Origin: Strigamia acuminata
Lineage: Eukaryota; Arthropoda; Chilopoda; Geophilomorpha; Linotaeniidae
Assembly: GCA_949358305.1 (NCBI GenBank)
Contig: OX442314.1
Location: 3,041,087-3,105,086, forward strand
Reading direction: 5' to 3'
Length of the DNA stretch: 64,000 nt
Part shown: one piece after another, positions 51,504 to 61,952 of the stretch
Position numbering within the stretch: position 1 is the first letter of the stretch
How the letters are laid out: each line of letters begins with the position of its first letter
The notes under the pieces: generated by a model
What the model saw: the letters and a program-made list of their open reading frames with translations, nothing else
Databases searched by the model: none
What the model was told of the DNA's origin: nothing
Made by a program: the position numbers and the translations under genes

Positions 51504-52831
51504 ATGGCAGATAGAGGTTTAAAACAGGAGTATTTTCATTTTGTTTATCAAAACATGCTACTAGATTTGATACTTGCAAGTGACTCAGAGGATGAATATG
51601 ATATTCTTGAAGATGGCATTATTGCACTGAAAGTAATTGAAAACAACCGCTACATGGAACAACGACAAAAGGTGCATAAAAATCTGTCTCTTATAACTGA
51701 ATTGTTACCCAGTTATGATGAGATTAGATTTAGGAGGACAGTTCGAATGAACAGGCATCAGTTTTCTAGAATTCACTCCCTAATTCAACATCATGAAGTA
51801 TTTCAAAATCCAACAAATAACAGTTATCCTGTTTCTATCCAACTACTAATTACATTGAGCAGGTAAAAATTAATTTAGCTCATAATCTTTAAAATGCATG
51901 TTTTAATTATTGATTTGATTTAATTGTTTAATAGATTTAGCTCTTTTGGGAATTCAGCATCAGTAATGTCACTTGCACGAAATTTTGGAGTAGGAGATGG
52001 AGGAACATTAAATATCTTTACTAAACGAGTAATAACTGCACTTCTTTCTCTGGAAAAAGATTATATTTCATGGCCCAATGCAGTTGAAAGGCAATCAATA
52101 GGACAATTTATGTGTTCTCAATTGCTTCCACAATGCCTAGGTTATGTGGATGGGACACACATAACCCTATGCAAAGCTCCAAAAGATGATGCAATATCAT
52201 ACTTTAACAGAAAAGGGCTTTATTCACTAAATCTTCAAATTATTTCGGATCCATTTAAGCGAATTAGGTCATATCATATTGGACAACCAGGTAATAGTTT
52301 ACAAATTAGGTTTATTCATTTTTATTTATTGATATTATTGTACAAATTTCAGGAAAGGTACATGATGCTAGAGTATATTCCCTGATGGCAATATCAACAA
52401 ATCCAAATCGTTATTTCTCTGGTGATCAATATATTATTGGAGATTCAGCTTATAAATTGACAAGCACACTTATTACACCATATAGGAGGACCAGAGGAAT
52501 GACTAGAAATCAGGAAAAATTTAATCAACATCTCTCTAAGAACAGAATTTCTATTGAGCTTGTAAACGGTATGTTGAAAGCTTGATTTGCAAGTTTGAAC
52601 GGTCTTCGCATGATTGTTGACAGAGAAAGTGGGCATCAGTTTGCTTGTGAATGGACAGTTGCCTGCATGGTTTTGTACAATATGCTTATTGAAGAAGATC
52701 CGTGGGATGAATGGGAAAACAATGCAGATCCTCTAAACCAAGATGTTAATGAATGCACTGAAGATGATGAATTGAATGGAAGATCAAAGAGAGATGAATT
52801 ACTTGAATATATAGTACCACAACTTCAATAA
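51504..52831 (+). pseudogene. Inner Harbinger DDE transposase with one nonsense codon
   Basis: Exons 51504-51862, 51935-52290 and 52353-52831 join in frame. The N-terminal helix-turn-helix region contains RRTVRMNRHQFSRIHSLIQ; the catalytic residues are the Asp in GYVDGTHITLCKAP, the Asp in IIGDSAYKLT and the Glu in SIELVNGMLKA. A TGA at 52583-52585 follows LKA; relatives have Arg there (CGA), and the frame continues FASLNGLRMIVD to the natural stop at 52831. So one C-to-T change at a CpG inactivates this copy. It is only about 30-40% alike the outer transposase by eye, so it is a different family. Confidence 0.85.
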
Positions 52832-52849
52832 ATTCATTTGTATTTTATT

Positions 52850-53195
52850 TTATTTTGTCCAAAATAACCATATTTTATTTTATTTTGCTAAAATTAAAAC
52901 ATCAAAAAAACCATATTTATTTTATGTTACTCAAAATAATACAAAAAAAAAATCATATTTATTTTATGTTACTCAAAATAATACAAAAAAAAATCATATT
53001 TATTTTATGTTACTCAAAATAATACAAAAAAAATCATATTTATTTTATGTTACTCAAAATAATACAAAAAAAATCATATTTATTTTATGTTACTCAAAAT
53101 AATACAAAAAAAATCATATTTATTTTATGTTACTCAAAATAATACAAAAAAAATCAGATTTATTTTATTTTGCTCAAAATAATATAACAAAAAAA
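52850..53195. repeat. 43-bp-type tandem repeat between convergent Harbinger genes
   Basis: Seven to eight copies of a unit of 42-44 bp with atcatatttattttatgtta and ctcaaaataatacaaaaaaa, varying in the length of the A run. Confidence 0.9.
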
Positions 53196-53198
53196 TCA

Positions 53199-55351
53199 TT
53201 AAAGTTTATCTGGCAAATTATCACCACCTTGGGATTTTAATTTGTAAAATTCAAGTTTGATCTTCATTTCTTCAATGGCAAGTTTTTTTAATTCAACTTC
53301 TTTGTTTATCATCGCCTTTTCAATTTCCATCTCATTTTGCAATTTTATTTTTTGCAATTCTAAATTGTTAGCTGCTTTTTGGTCCGCCTGTACTTTTTCT
53401 TTAAATTCTAGGTGTTTTTGTTTTTCCCAATCTAATTTTTGTTTTTCCAGTTCGAATTTCTGATTTTCTACGTCCACCATTTTGTCATATTTAGTGTTAA
53501 GAATGGTTTCCAGATTTTGAGTAACTCCCTTTCTTGGTTTAGATGCAGAAATATGAAAACCATCACATCTTGAAAATCTATTCTTTTTCCTGGTTGATTC
53601 CTCTTCTGCAATACCTTTGGACAATTCATTTGGCTCATCAGTCTCGTCAACAACTTCAAATACTGTGATCTCTTCACTATTTTCCTGTGTGAATGTCGAA
53701 GTAATTTGGAATGGAAGATGTTGATGGAGTATTTACTTCTACTGGAAGTATTGTAGCTCCATCATTTCGTTGATAAGTAGTGTTTACACTTTGACTGATG
53801 CCCAAACGTTCCTCTAGGACATAGAAAAAACAGCACATTTTTCTAACAACATCTATAAATAAAAAAATTTGTTATTAAAAAATTAAATGGAATAAATTCT
53901 CCTTTTACCTGGAAAAGCATCTGGATTTTCATCCATTACTCCTTGTCCTGTCTCTGATATCCATTTACGTGTTTTTTCGTAAATCTTTTTCATGTGCACA
54001 ATCTTGTTTCTGAGTTGTTTAACATCACATTCAGTCAGCTTTAGCACTTCCAACATATGTCGTTCATATTGGAGCAACGTTTCTTTGGCCTGAAAAAAGC
54101 AGCTTATTTAATGCAGGGATAGAAGAAAAACTAAAATATACCATGTTTTATAATTTACCAACATTTTCATGATTTTTGCAAGCTTTTCAATACTGTTAAC
54201 GCAGTTTTCCACGATTTTTCACTATTTTTACCCAGTTTTCCACCGTTTGTTACGATTTTTACGATTTTTATCCAGTTTTCCACCGTTTGTTACGATTTTT
54301 ACAATTTTTATCCAGTTTTTTTGCCTTTTTTCCCGATTTTTACCCAGTTTTCCCCGATTTTTATCCAATTTTCCCCGATTTTTCACGATTTTTTCCTGTT
54401 TTTCACGACTTTTTTTTACGATTTTTACCCTTTTTACCCAGTATTTCCCGATTTTTACCCAGTTTTCCCCGATTTTTCACGATTTTTCCGTGTTTTTCAC
54501 GATTGTTTTACGATTTTTACCCTTTTTACCCAGTATTTCCCGATTTTTACCCTTTTTACCCAGTATTTCCCGATTTTTACCCTTTTTACCCAGTATTTCC
54601 CGATTGTTTTACGATTTTTACCCTTTTTACCCAGTATTTCCCGATTTTTACCCTTTTTACCCAGTATTTCCCGATTTTTACCCTTTTTACCCAGTATTTC
54701 CCGATTTTTACCCAGTTTTCCCCGATTTTTATCCAATTTTCCCCGATTTTTCACGATTTTTTCCTGATTTTCACGACTTTTTTTCCGATTTTTACCCTTT
54801 TTACCCAGTATTTCCCGATTCTTACCCAGTTTTTCACGATTTTTAACCAGTTTTTAATGTTTTTTTTACCCCATTTTTACATACATAAAAACATGTTTTA
54901 AAATCAGTTAAAGGGCATGCATTTTTTTTTTAATATTCACTAAACAGCACGCAAATATTTTTTGATATTCACAGTAAAACATACATATATTTAAAAAAAA
55001 TTCATTTAATATATTCACAAAAAAATTAACTGAATATATTAAAATATTTACAACAAAGTTACTTACTTTAATGTATTTATACTAAATAATTAACTCATTA
55101 TTTAAAAATATTAATGTGGAAAAAGTACCATTTTCACTAAAAAAAAAAAGCCAATGCACAGTGGCAAAGCTCACATGCAAAAAACATGAATTTGTGTTTA
55201 AAAAATGTCAGCAATTACTAACCTTGTCTTTGCCTAGGTAAGGCTGTTCAGCCAGATAATGAGCAATGCAAATTTCTTCAGCCTTAGTCCAGTTTCTTGT
55301 TGGATTCCTCTTTCTTTTCAAAGTACATGTTGGCTCACTGGGGGCATCCAT
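53199..55351 (-). pseudogene. Inner Harbinger Myb/SANT-like protein with a frameshift
   Basis: Minus-strand exons 55351-55223 (MDAPSEPTCTLKRKRNP, then NWTKAEEICIAHYL, the first Myb-like helix), 54089-53909 (LLQYERHMLEVLKLTECDV, KIYEKTRKWISET) and from 53852 (DVVRKMCCFFYVLEERLGIS). Near 53700-53715 the frame must shift by one base to continue FTQENSEEITVFEVVDETDE, SKGIAEEES and a long coiled coil (ENQKFELEKQKLDWEKQ) to the stop at 53199. It has the standard Harbinger accessory layout: Myb-like N-terminus and coiled-coil C-terminus. The frameshift makes this copy probably non-functional. Confidence 0.7.
54170..54880. repeat. T-rich minisatellite in the inner Myb-like gene intron
   Basis: Units of tttacccagtatttcccgat type, about 27-29 bp, with longer variants (tttttacccagttttccccg), in more than 20 copies. 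They produce spurious Phe/Tyr/Pro ORFs on the plus strand. A/T tracts again recur about every 10 bp. Confidence 0.9.
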
Positions 55352-56702
55352 CTTGAATGACTTATTCCAGTGGCAAAATAAGTCATGTGATCAGCCAGGA
55401 TTGGAGGAATTTTTCCATCAGCCACTTATTGATAAGTCACGATTGGAGTGACTTATCAATAAGCCACTTATTGCAATTAAATTATCATTTCAGTGATGTA
55501 AATTACATCATTTCCTGTAGCTGGTAAGTCATTTCAGCCACATCAGTCAAATAATTATTCACTTTGTATGGAGTTTAGCCAAATGACTTAAATGAATTAT
55601 TGATAATTCAGATTATGATAAGTCAAATTTGGATTTTAACTTTGAATGCACCTATTGAAATTTTATGCAATGGCTACGCTTGTAACCACTGTAATAGGGC
55701 TTCTGGTTGCGTACTGGCCTGCAAATGGGTCTGCCTGTTCCATCTATAAACCCAACTACATTGGGCATACAACCACCTTGAGCTCCAATTGCCTTCAAAT
55801 AAAAAATTAAATTAAAAATTGATCTTTTTACCGGTATATTAAATGAAAATACACACATCTGCATAAAGTTGTAGGTGATTGTGGCTGAGCCAAGAGTGTT
55901 GTGTACTGCTCAGCAAAAAATCAAACTTGTTTGATATATGGTTTAACATTGCATAAAATATTCTGCAAAGTGATGTTTCGCTTCTTTTAAACAGCTTGAC
56001 AAGATCAAACCATCTTGCAGGTGTTGATAAGCGCCGTAGTAAAACACAGAGTGCTTCAGTACCTACCAAGATAAACATAATTTGATAAACACCAATCACA
56101 AAGTTTACATTAATTCTTGTTCTCACCTAAGAAATGATGCCCTTCATGGCTTAAAAAGTCATTGGGAATGCCCATAGCATCTCTTAGTCTTACAAACTGC
56201 ACTTTAGTAAAACGAAAATGCAGCTTAAATTCACGATCAGAAAATTGTGAAATTGTGAAATTAGGTTGTATGCTGTATTTCCTTTTTTTTTTATCCAACT
56301 TGAATATTTCAAGATAATCAAAATATTCTTGGAATTCAATAATCCCATTAGCATATAAAAATGCTATATCTTGTTCTGTAAATTTCAATAATTAGATTTA
56401 TGATTTTGGACTTCTAACATTTGTTTACCTGTCCACCCAGTTGCCATTTCGATAGTATGACATCACAAATTTAATTTAGGAACACTTTAACAGCGATCAC
56501 ATGACTAATGATTAATGACTAATTGTTACAACAGATGTCACTTTTAACTTTTATATGTAAAAGTTATAAGTTACAAAAAAGTGCAATCGCAAAATGAATG
56601 AACTTATAACTTATAACTTATAACTTATAACTTATAGCTCATAAATCTATAAGTTATAAGTTATAAGTTATACTTATAAAAAGTAAAATCGCAAAACCTC
56701 TA

Positions 56703-56802
56703 ATAAATATCGGAATAAATAAACGAATATAATAAAACAAAATATCATAATGTGATTCTATATCACATCGACACACATATCATTTGGTTCCTTAGACCAA
56801 CA
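56703..56802 (-). repeat. Copia 3' LTR, proximal part
   Basis: On the minus strand the tract AAAGGGGGAAT precedes TGTTGGTCTAAGG, the expected polypurine tract and LTR start, 200 bp after the end of pol. The LTR is cut at 56702 by the outer Harbinger element. Confidence 0.65.
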
Positions 56803-57004
56803 ATTCCCCCTTTCGATGGAAATAGAATCAGGGGAAAAGAAATACGGTTACTGGAATTACAGTAGATAATCGAAAATAAACAATAAAGTCGAATCGCCGA
56901 GCCGGGTACTGTTATTGAAAACGCCACGTAGGCCCGAATATTCCCGCAGAAACTTGGCGATCCTCGAAGTCGGGTAAATAACCAAAGAATGTCACGATAA
57001 AGTC

Positions 57005-58448
57005 TAAAGTCGGAACACACGAGAGATCAACGACTGAAGACGCTCTGAACTGAGCCACTTAGTGAATATGTCCGCGACGTTGTGCTCGCTGGACACTTTT
57101 CGGAGATCAAAACAGCCTGCCGTATACCATTCCCTAAGCCAGTGATACTTGACGCGGATATGCTTCGTCTTCGAGTTTTCCACGTCGTTAGATGTGAATT
57201 GTATGCTGGCTAGGGCATCGGAGTAAATAATCGGACGAGACAGACGGTTAAGAATCGGGAATTCGGTGAAGATGTTATCGAGCTAAAAGGTTTCCTTCAC
57301 GCATTCAACTAGGGCGAGAAATTCGGCTTCCATAGTTGAACACGCGACAGTCGATTGTTTTCGACACGACCAGCCAATTGGCACGTTCCCGATATACGTT
57401 ATGTAGCCGCCGAAACTTAAAGAAGTCGCCAAATCGCTAGCCCACGATGCATCCGTGTACGCCCATAATTGGCTTGACACACAATTCGAAAGTTCGATAC
57501 GGTAATCAACAGTATTTGCCACGTACTGGAGAACTTGGAGGAGCGCACGGATGTGGGTGTTATCGTAGCAAGTGTTGAACTGCGAAAGCGAGATGACGGA
57601 AAATAAGATGTCGGGGCGTGTTCTCGATGCCAGGAAGAGTAATGACCCAATAAGTGAGCGGTAAGGAAAATCGATCAGGTCTTCTGTCGATGCTCGAGCT
57701 AATGTGGTTCCGAGTGTCACTGGCACCTTAACGAGTCGATTGGTCGATGTTCCATATTTCTGCACGAGTTTAGCGATGTATGCACGTTGAGAAATGTAAG
57801 TGCGTCCCAATTCGCGAATAAACTCAACACCTAACAGTTTGGTAATTGGGCCGAGGTTGACTATGTCGAATTTCGAGGTAATAAGTCGAATAATCCGGTC
57901 CAAAACACTGTCGGCTGCGTAGAAAAGAACAATGTCATCGACGTAGACTAGCATAACTGCGCAATTGCCGTAGATGTACACGCAGTTGCATGCGGGCATT
58001 TTCCGGAATCCGAGGGCTCGAAGTGCTTCGTCCAGTTTCAAATACCACTGTCGGCCAGACTGGTGGAGTCCGTAAAGAGATTTCACGAGTAACCAAACGT
58101 TGTCGGGGTGGTTACAGGTGGCACCTGCCGGGATGCGCATGTAGACCTTGTGCTCCAGGTCCCCGTACAGGTATGCACATTTGACGTCGAGATGTGCGTC
58201 TTTCCATCCTCGTAGCACTACCAAAAGGCAAAAGAATAGACGAATGAGGACGAAATTTACTACTGGACTAAAGACTTCGTCGTAGTCGATTCCGAAGGTT
58301 TGGCGAAAGCCTTGGGCGACAAGTCGAGCACGATATCGAGTAATCTTGCCGGTCGCATCTGATTTGAGTTTAAAAATCCACTTACAACCCAGGATTGTCG
58401 TATTGGGCGGTTTCGGCACTTCGACATAAATTTCACGGGTGTTACGTA
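57005..58448 (-). pseudogene. Copia reverse transcriptase and RNase H
   Basis: Reads VRNTREIYVEVPKPPNTT, then GCKWIFKLKSDATGKITRYR, ARLVAQGFRQTFGIDYDEVF, KSLYGLHQSGRQWYLKLDEA, the catalytic YVDDIVLFY, and the RNase H AYTDASWASD and STMEAEFLALVECVKETF. A TAG at about 57283 falls where relatives have Trp; the frame then continues LDNIFTEFPILNR, KTKHIRVKYHWLREW and VADIFTKWL, the normal copia end, to a stop at 57005. Confidence 0.9.
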
Positions 58449-59252
58449 CCACGCGCGACATGGGTTGGCGCGACATTCGAATTCGCGCCAACCAATCTTG
58501 CTGCTGCCGGCAAAAATCCACAGGCGCGACGTCGCTCTTGCTCATATGCGTGGTATGAACAAGAGCGACATTCCACAAATCTTGCGCTGCAAGATGAATT
58601 GGCGCGACATGTCGCTCTTGCTGATATTGGTGGTATGAAGAAGAGCGACATTGCCCAAACCTTCAAAGATGAATTGGCGCTACATGACTTAAACCGTGTC
58701 GGCTCGAGTGCCAACCCTTTACAGGACATTTTTTTCGACAAAAAACCAATATTTTGTCAAAGTTTTGCGAAAAACACACAATTGGGATAGAATGTTGTGG
58801 TTACAAACCTCAAACCATTCGAAAAACCCATAAATATCAACTTTAAAACATTTTTCGTAGAAAATGGAATGATTGGCCGAATTTTTTGACCGCATGGTTC
58901 ATCGCCATGCGCAACAAATTTACCGCAAAACCGACCATTTCTGAGGTAAAAGACCCAGAAAAGTACGGTGTTTAGATTGAAATGAAGTGGCAATTGCCAT
59001 GCAACCATTTAGGAATCTCAAAAAACCAAATTTCGGACATGTCGGGCATGTCGCGCCAACCCATGTTGTGGTTATTTGTTGTGCCGGCGTCGCGCCAACC
59101 AATACGTGCGTCGCGCCAACAAATACGCACGTTATTCGTTGTAGCGACGTCGCCACAACGCATAACCAAAACATGGGTTGGCGCGACAGCGCTACAACGA
59201 ATGTTGGACGTATCCACGATCGCGACGTCGCGCCAACCCATGTCGCGCGTGG
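58449..59252. mobile_element. CpG-rich MITE with GCGCGACA terminal repeats, inside copia pol
   Basis: The ends ccacgcgcgacatgggttgg and its complement extend as inverted repeats for about 25 bp; the interior has many more ggcgcgaca and cgtcgcgcc words. It splits copia between IGPLF and the segment before YVEVPKPPNTT. No target duplication could be fixed and no ORF with transposase features is present. Confidence 0.75.
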
Positions 59253-59746
59253 AATAGCGGCCCAATTTCACGCTCTTTGAAAGTTCCTAACTCTTCACCG
59301 ATGGCTTCACGCCATTTTGGAGCGTCGTCGAATTTGGGAATTTCCGCATACGATGACGGTTCGGTGCGACAGAGGTGAGCGGCATGTCGAGCTGGAGGAA
59401 TCAACGGTAGCGTATGCTCTATGTTGCCGAAAAAGAATAACTCGGGGTCGTAAGGGAGATTGTTCATAATACAGAATTCTTCAACGTCTCTGCGAGAACG
59501 AAGTCGAAGGCCGGGTTCCGGGAAATAATAGACGTCGATGTCTATCGAACCTGGCTGTTGATCTTTGCGTAGATGTTCTTCGCGAATCCATCTACGGAAT
59601 ACTGTGTTTCCGCCAACATAACGCCAATAGAATGATGTTTTGCCGGCAGAAGGAGCTGCAACATGTGTTGCGCCAGGAGGCAATGGAGACATTTGCCCCT
59701 GATCAAAGATTGGCATTGTGTGCTGCAGAATATTTAGACCAGCTTT
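59253..59746 (-). pseudogene. Copia pol segment with an MBD-like domain between integrase and RT
   Basis: The minus strand reads QGQMSPLPPGATHVAAPSAG, SFYWRYVGGNTVFRRWIREE, then IDIDVYYFPEPGLRLRSRRD, VEEFC, LPYDPELFFFGN and finally FDDAPKWREAIGEELGTFKE. The last part is the normal copia segment before RT. The middle part has the pattern of a methyl-CpG-binding domain (TAM/MBD): W-x-R, a basic stretch, D-V-Y-Y-F-P-G-R-x-R-S, an E-F helix, then D-P-x-x-F-F. This domain is not a usual part of copia polyproteins. Confidence 0.6.
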
Positions 59747-59750
59747 CTTT

Positions 59751-60014
59751 TGTGGAGTTTTTTGGGTTCGAGACAGAGGACGGGCGACAATACGTCACCA
59801 GAGGGCGGGCGGACATGCACAAATATGTCCGATAGACGTTTTTGGGTAAAACAGCCAATCGGGGGCTGTTCCTTGTGGTCAGCCAATCAGGGCTGACCAG
59901 TGCGATATATAAAGAAGAATTGTTTGTTAATAAAGTTACTTGAAGTTAACTAGAGCTTGTAGTTGTGTCTTGGTAATTTCGGGTCAGCTAGTCTCAGCTT
60001 TGGGATAGTTTACA
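59751..60014 (+). repeat. 5' LTR of the SAP-like-protein LTR element
   Basis: Contains cgatatataaag (TATA-like), ttgtttgttaataaag (polyadenylation-like) and two agccaatc words (CCAAT-like), in promoter order, ending tttaca. Confidence 0.9.
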
Positions 60015-60232
60015 TCAGAAGTGGGATAGATGGACTTTATGCGACGATAAAGTAGACTACAGTAGACGAAAGTAGACGAAAGTAGACGGAAAAGTAGAAG
60101 AAAAACGAGAAGACGATTGTTTTTGGGCGACGGAAGCGGAATTTGGGTTGGCAAATAACGCGTGGACGGTTCGGGAAACGAGAGACGATTCGCTGGAACA
60201 CCGCGTGTTACGAAGGTTAGCCGAATTGCGAG

Positions 60233-61705
60233 ATGGCCGGAGCGAAAACAGGGACGGATGGCGTGTTTAGTGAAGACCAAATGCTAACGCAAATGATGAA
60301 AATGATGATGGAAATGATGCAGACGATGCAGACGACGCAGAAGAAACCGGAGGAGCTGAAAGAGAAGAAAGAAGTAAAGAACCCGCCGAAGTTACCACGT
60401 GTTACGAAGATCACGAATGAAAAGATGGTCGAAAGACAAGCGATTTTAGAGGAGATCCAGCGTGGAGAAATTCCAATGTTTGCCGAATGGATGAAGTTGA
60501 AAATTCGGGACATAAAACCATTGTTACAAACTCGTAACATTGTGCCAACGGAGTCGAAATTTGATATGATATGTCAATTGCGACGAGCGATGCGTGCGGA
60601 AGCAGGAATCGTAGAAGAAGAAGAAAGCGAAGACGAAGAAGATGACGAAAATGACGTAGAAGAAACGGTTCGAAATACAGTTGTGACGATCCGAAACAAA
60701 GACGCGATCAAGACGGATCAGAAAGAGGCGATTGAAACGAATCGGAACGAAGACATGATCGACACAAGTCAAAACAAAGATACGACCGAGACAAATCGAA
60801 ACGAAGAATCGAGCGATAAATTGGGCAGCGACGGTGATGTAGTTGAGGACAAGAGTGGCGACGATCTTGGTGCAGAAAGCGAAGTAAATCGAGATGCGAG
60901 TTTGAACGAATTTGATGCGAGTTCGAACAAATTTGATGCGAGTTTGAACGAGTTTGATGCGAGTCAAGACAAAGATGCGACCGAGACGGATCGAAACGAA
61001 GAATCGAGCGATAAATTGGACGGCGACTGTGATATGGTTGAGGACGAGAGTAGCGCCGATCTTAGTGAAGACAAGCTTCGAAATGATGACGAGACAATTC
61101 GACATGAAGACGAAAAGAGCGAAAAGAATCGAGATGCGGACGAAGAGAATCGAGATCCGATTAGTGCGAATTCGAGCAAAATTGACACGAGGTTGGAGGA
61201 ATTGAATGCGCAACCGAACGACGTGAACGACGAATTGGACGGGCTTCTGCCGTGCAGAGAAGCGCGACACGAAACGATTCAAAACAAAGAGGAAAACGAT
61301 GGAGATAGACGCGATTTCCAAGCCAAAGGAGACGGGACGAATACCAAAGCATTTGAAGCGAATCTTGGTGCAAAATTGGAAGAGAAAATCGATACTGGAT
61401 CGAACGACGATGGAAGGATGAAAAACAGACGACGAAGGAACAGAAGACGAAAGAAAAATAGAATAACGAGCAGCGGCGGGACAAGGACGCGAACGAAAGA
61501 GATAGAAACGGCTGTGATTCGATCCACGAGAAGCGTAGAGACAGGCCACGAGGACGAAACGAGCAATGAGAAGAAGCACAAGCCAAGTGATCAAACGCGG
61601 AAATGGATGTTCAAAGACGACGCAATGTCGGAAGCAGAGGACGAGGCGTCGGCGAGGACGCCGACGTTTAGTCGGATGACCGAGTGTGGAGTTTTTCGGG
61701 TTTGA
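60233..61705 (+). CDS. SAP-like acidic/basic protein of the non-autonomous LTR element
   Basis: 490 codons from the ATG at 60233. The N-terminus is Met-rich (QMMKMMMEMMQTMQTT). Residues about 80-115 (EWMKLKIRDIKPLLQTRNIV followed by PTESKFDMICQLRRAM) have the helix-helix pattern of a SAP motif, a DNA-binding module of chromatin proteins. The middle is acidic with imperfect repeats (ETDRNEESSDKL twice; NEFDASSNKFDAS). A basic patch (MKNRRRRNRRRKKNR) lies near residue 400. The stop lies inside the 3' LTR. No Gag, protease or RT motif is present. It may be a cargo protein or a highly altered Gag; the frame is intact. Confidence 0.75.
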   Translation: MAGAKTGTDGVFSEDQMLTQMMKMMMEMMQTMQTTQKKPEELKEKKEVKNPPKLPRVTKITNEKMVERQAILEEIQRGEIPMFAEWMKLKIRDIKPLLQTRNIVPTESKFDMICQLRRAMRAEAGIVEEEESEDEEDDENDVEETVRNTVVTIRNKDAIKTDQKEAIETNRNEDMIDTSQNKDTTETNRNEESSDKLGSDGDVVEDKSGDDLGAESEVNRDASLNEFDASSNKFDASLNEFDASQDKDATETDRNEESSDKLDGDCDMVEDESSADLSEDKLRNDDETIRHEDEKSEKNRDADEENRDPISANSSKIDTRLEELNAQPNDVNDELDGLLPCREARHETIQNKEENDGDRRDFQAKGDGTNTKAFEANLGAKLEEKIDTGSNDDGRMKNRRRRNRRRKKNRITSSGGTRTRTKEIETAVIRSTRSVETGHEDETSNEKKHKPSDQTRKWMFKDDAMSEAEDEASARTPTFSRMTECGVFRV

Positions 61706-61948
61706 GACAGAGGACGGGCGACAATACGTCACCAGAGGGCGGGCGGACATGCACAAATATGTCCGATAGACGTTTTTGGGTAAAACAGCCAATCGGGGGC
61801 TGTTCCTTGTGGTCAGCCAATCAGGGCTGACCAGTGCGATATATAAAGAAGAATTGTTTGTTAATAAAGTTACTTGAAGTTAACTAGAGCTTGTAGTTGT
61901 GTCTTGGTAATTTCGGGTCAGCTAGTCTCAGCTTTGGGATAGTTTACA
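61685..61948 (+). repeat. 3' LTR of the SAP-like-protein LTR element
   Basis: 264 bp, nearly identical to the 5' copy (ttcgggtttgag against ttgggttcgag near the start), followed by the target duplication CTTT at 61949-61952. Confidence 0.9.
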
Positions 61949-61952
61949 CTTT

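Larger units (their letters stand above)
51285..55652. mobile_element. Inner PIF/Harbinger transposon nested in the outer transposase gene
   Basis: Ends GGTGCATTCAAAGT and ACTTTGAATGCACC, each bordered by TA (51283-51284; 55653-55654). Excision with one TA restores the outer transposase frame, which fixes the 2-bp duplication. It encodes a transposase on the plus strand and a Myb-like protein on the minus strand. Subterminal dyads such as ttattgataagtca (55426-55439) with its complement (55449-55462) are present. Confidence 0.85.
50808..56447 (-). pseudogene. Outer Harbinger DDE transposase, interrupted by the inner Harbinger
   Basis: Minus-strand exons 56447-56429, 56375-56127, 56062-55857 and 55792-55655 join in frame and continue beyond the inserted element at 51282-50808. 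They give MATGWTEQDIAFL, a helix-turn-helix region (LLRRLSTPARWFDLVKLF), the first catalytic Asp in VVGFIDGTGRPICRP, then KRSHCIKFQ. After removal of the inner element and one TA the frame runs straight into YCVTLANGMITHLDGG, the second Asp in YADQGYANTKY and the Glu in SVEWGFG. Apart from the insertion no stop or frameshift was seen. The protein belongs to the DDE_Tnp_4 family. Confidence 0.85.
48166..56700. mobile_element. Outer PIF/Harbinger transposon, inserted in the copia LTR
   Basis: Terminal inverted repeats GAGGTTTTGCGAT (48166) and ATCGCAAAACCTC (ends 56700) are each bordered by TA (48164-48165 and 56701-56702). Subterminal regions carry long palindromic ttataactt/aagttataa arrays. 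It encodes a Myb/SANT-like protein on the plus strand and a DDE transposase on the minus strand, the two-gene layout of Harbingers. A second Harbinger (51285-55652) interrupts the transposase. The dinucleotide TA as target duplication is shorter than the usual 3-bp TWA. Confidence 0.85.
59751..61948 (+). mobile_element. Non-autonomous LTR retrotransposon encoding a SAP-like protein
   Basis: LTRs at 59751-60014 and 61685-61948 are 264 bp, start TGTGGAGTTTTT and end GGGATAGTTTACA, and differ at only two or three positions. The 4-bp duplication CTTT flanks the element. The internal 1.67 kb has one ORF without protease, RT or integrase. It is inserted in the copia element. The LTR belongs to the same family as the solo LTR at 28606. 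Confidence 0.9.

Noticed and set aside
54169-54901. Long plus-strand ORFs with repeated FYPFYPVF-type peptides
   Set aside because: Generated by the T-rich tandem repeat; no start context, splice logic or non-repetitive coding part.
60524-61792. 422-codon minus-strand ORF opposite the SAP-like protein
   Set aside because: Its product is Arg/Phe/Val-rich noise complementary to the GA-rich sense ORF, which has better composition and lies between LTRs in the right orientation.
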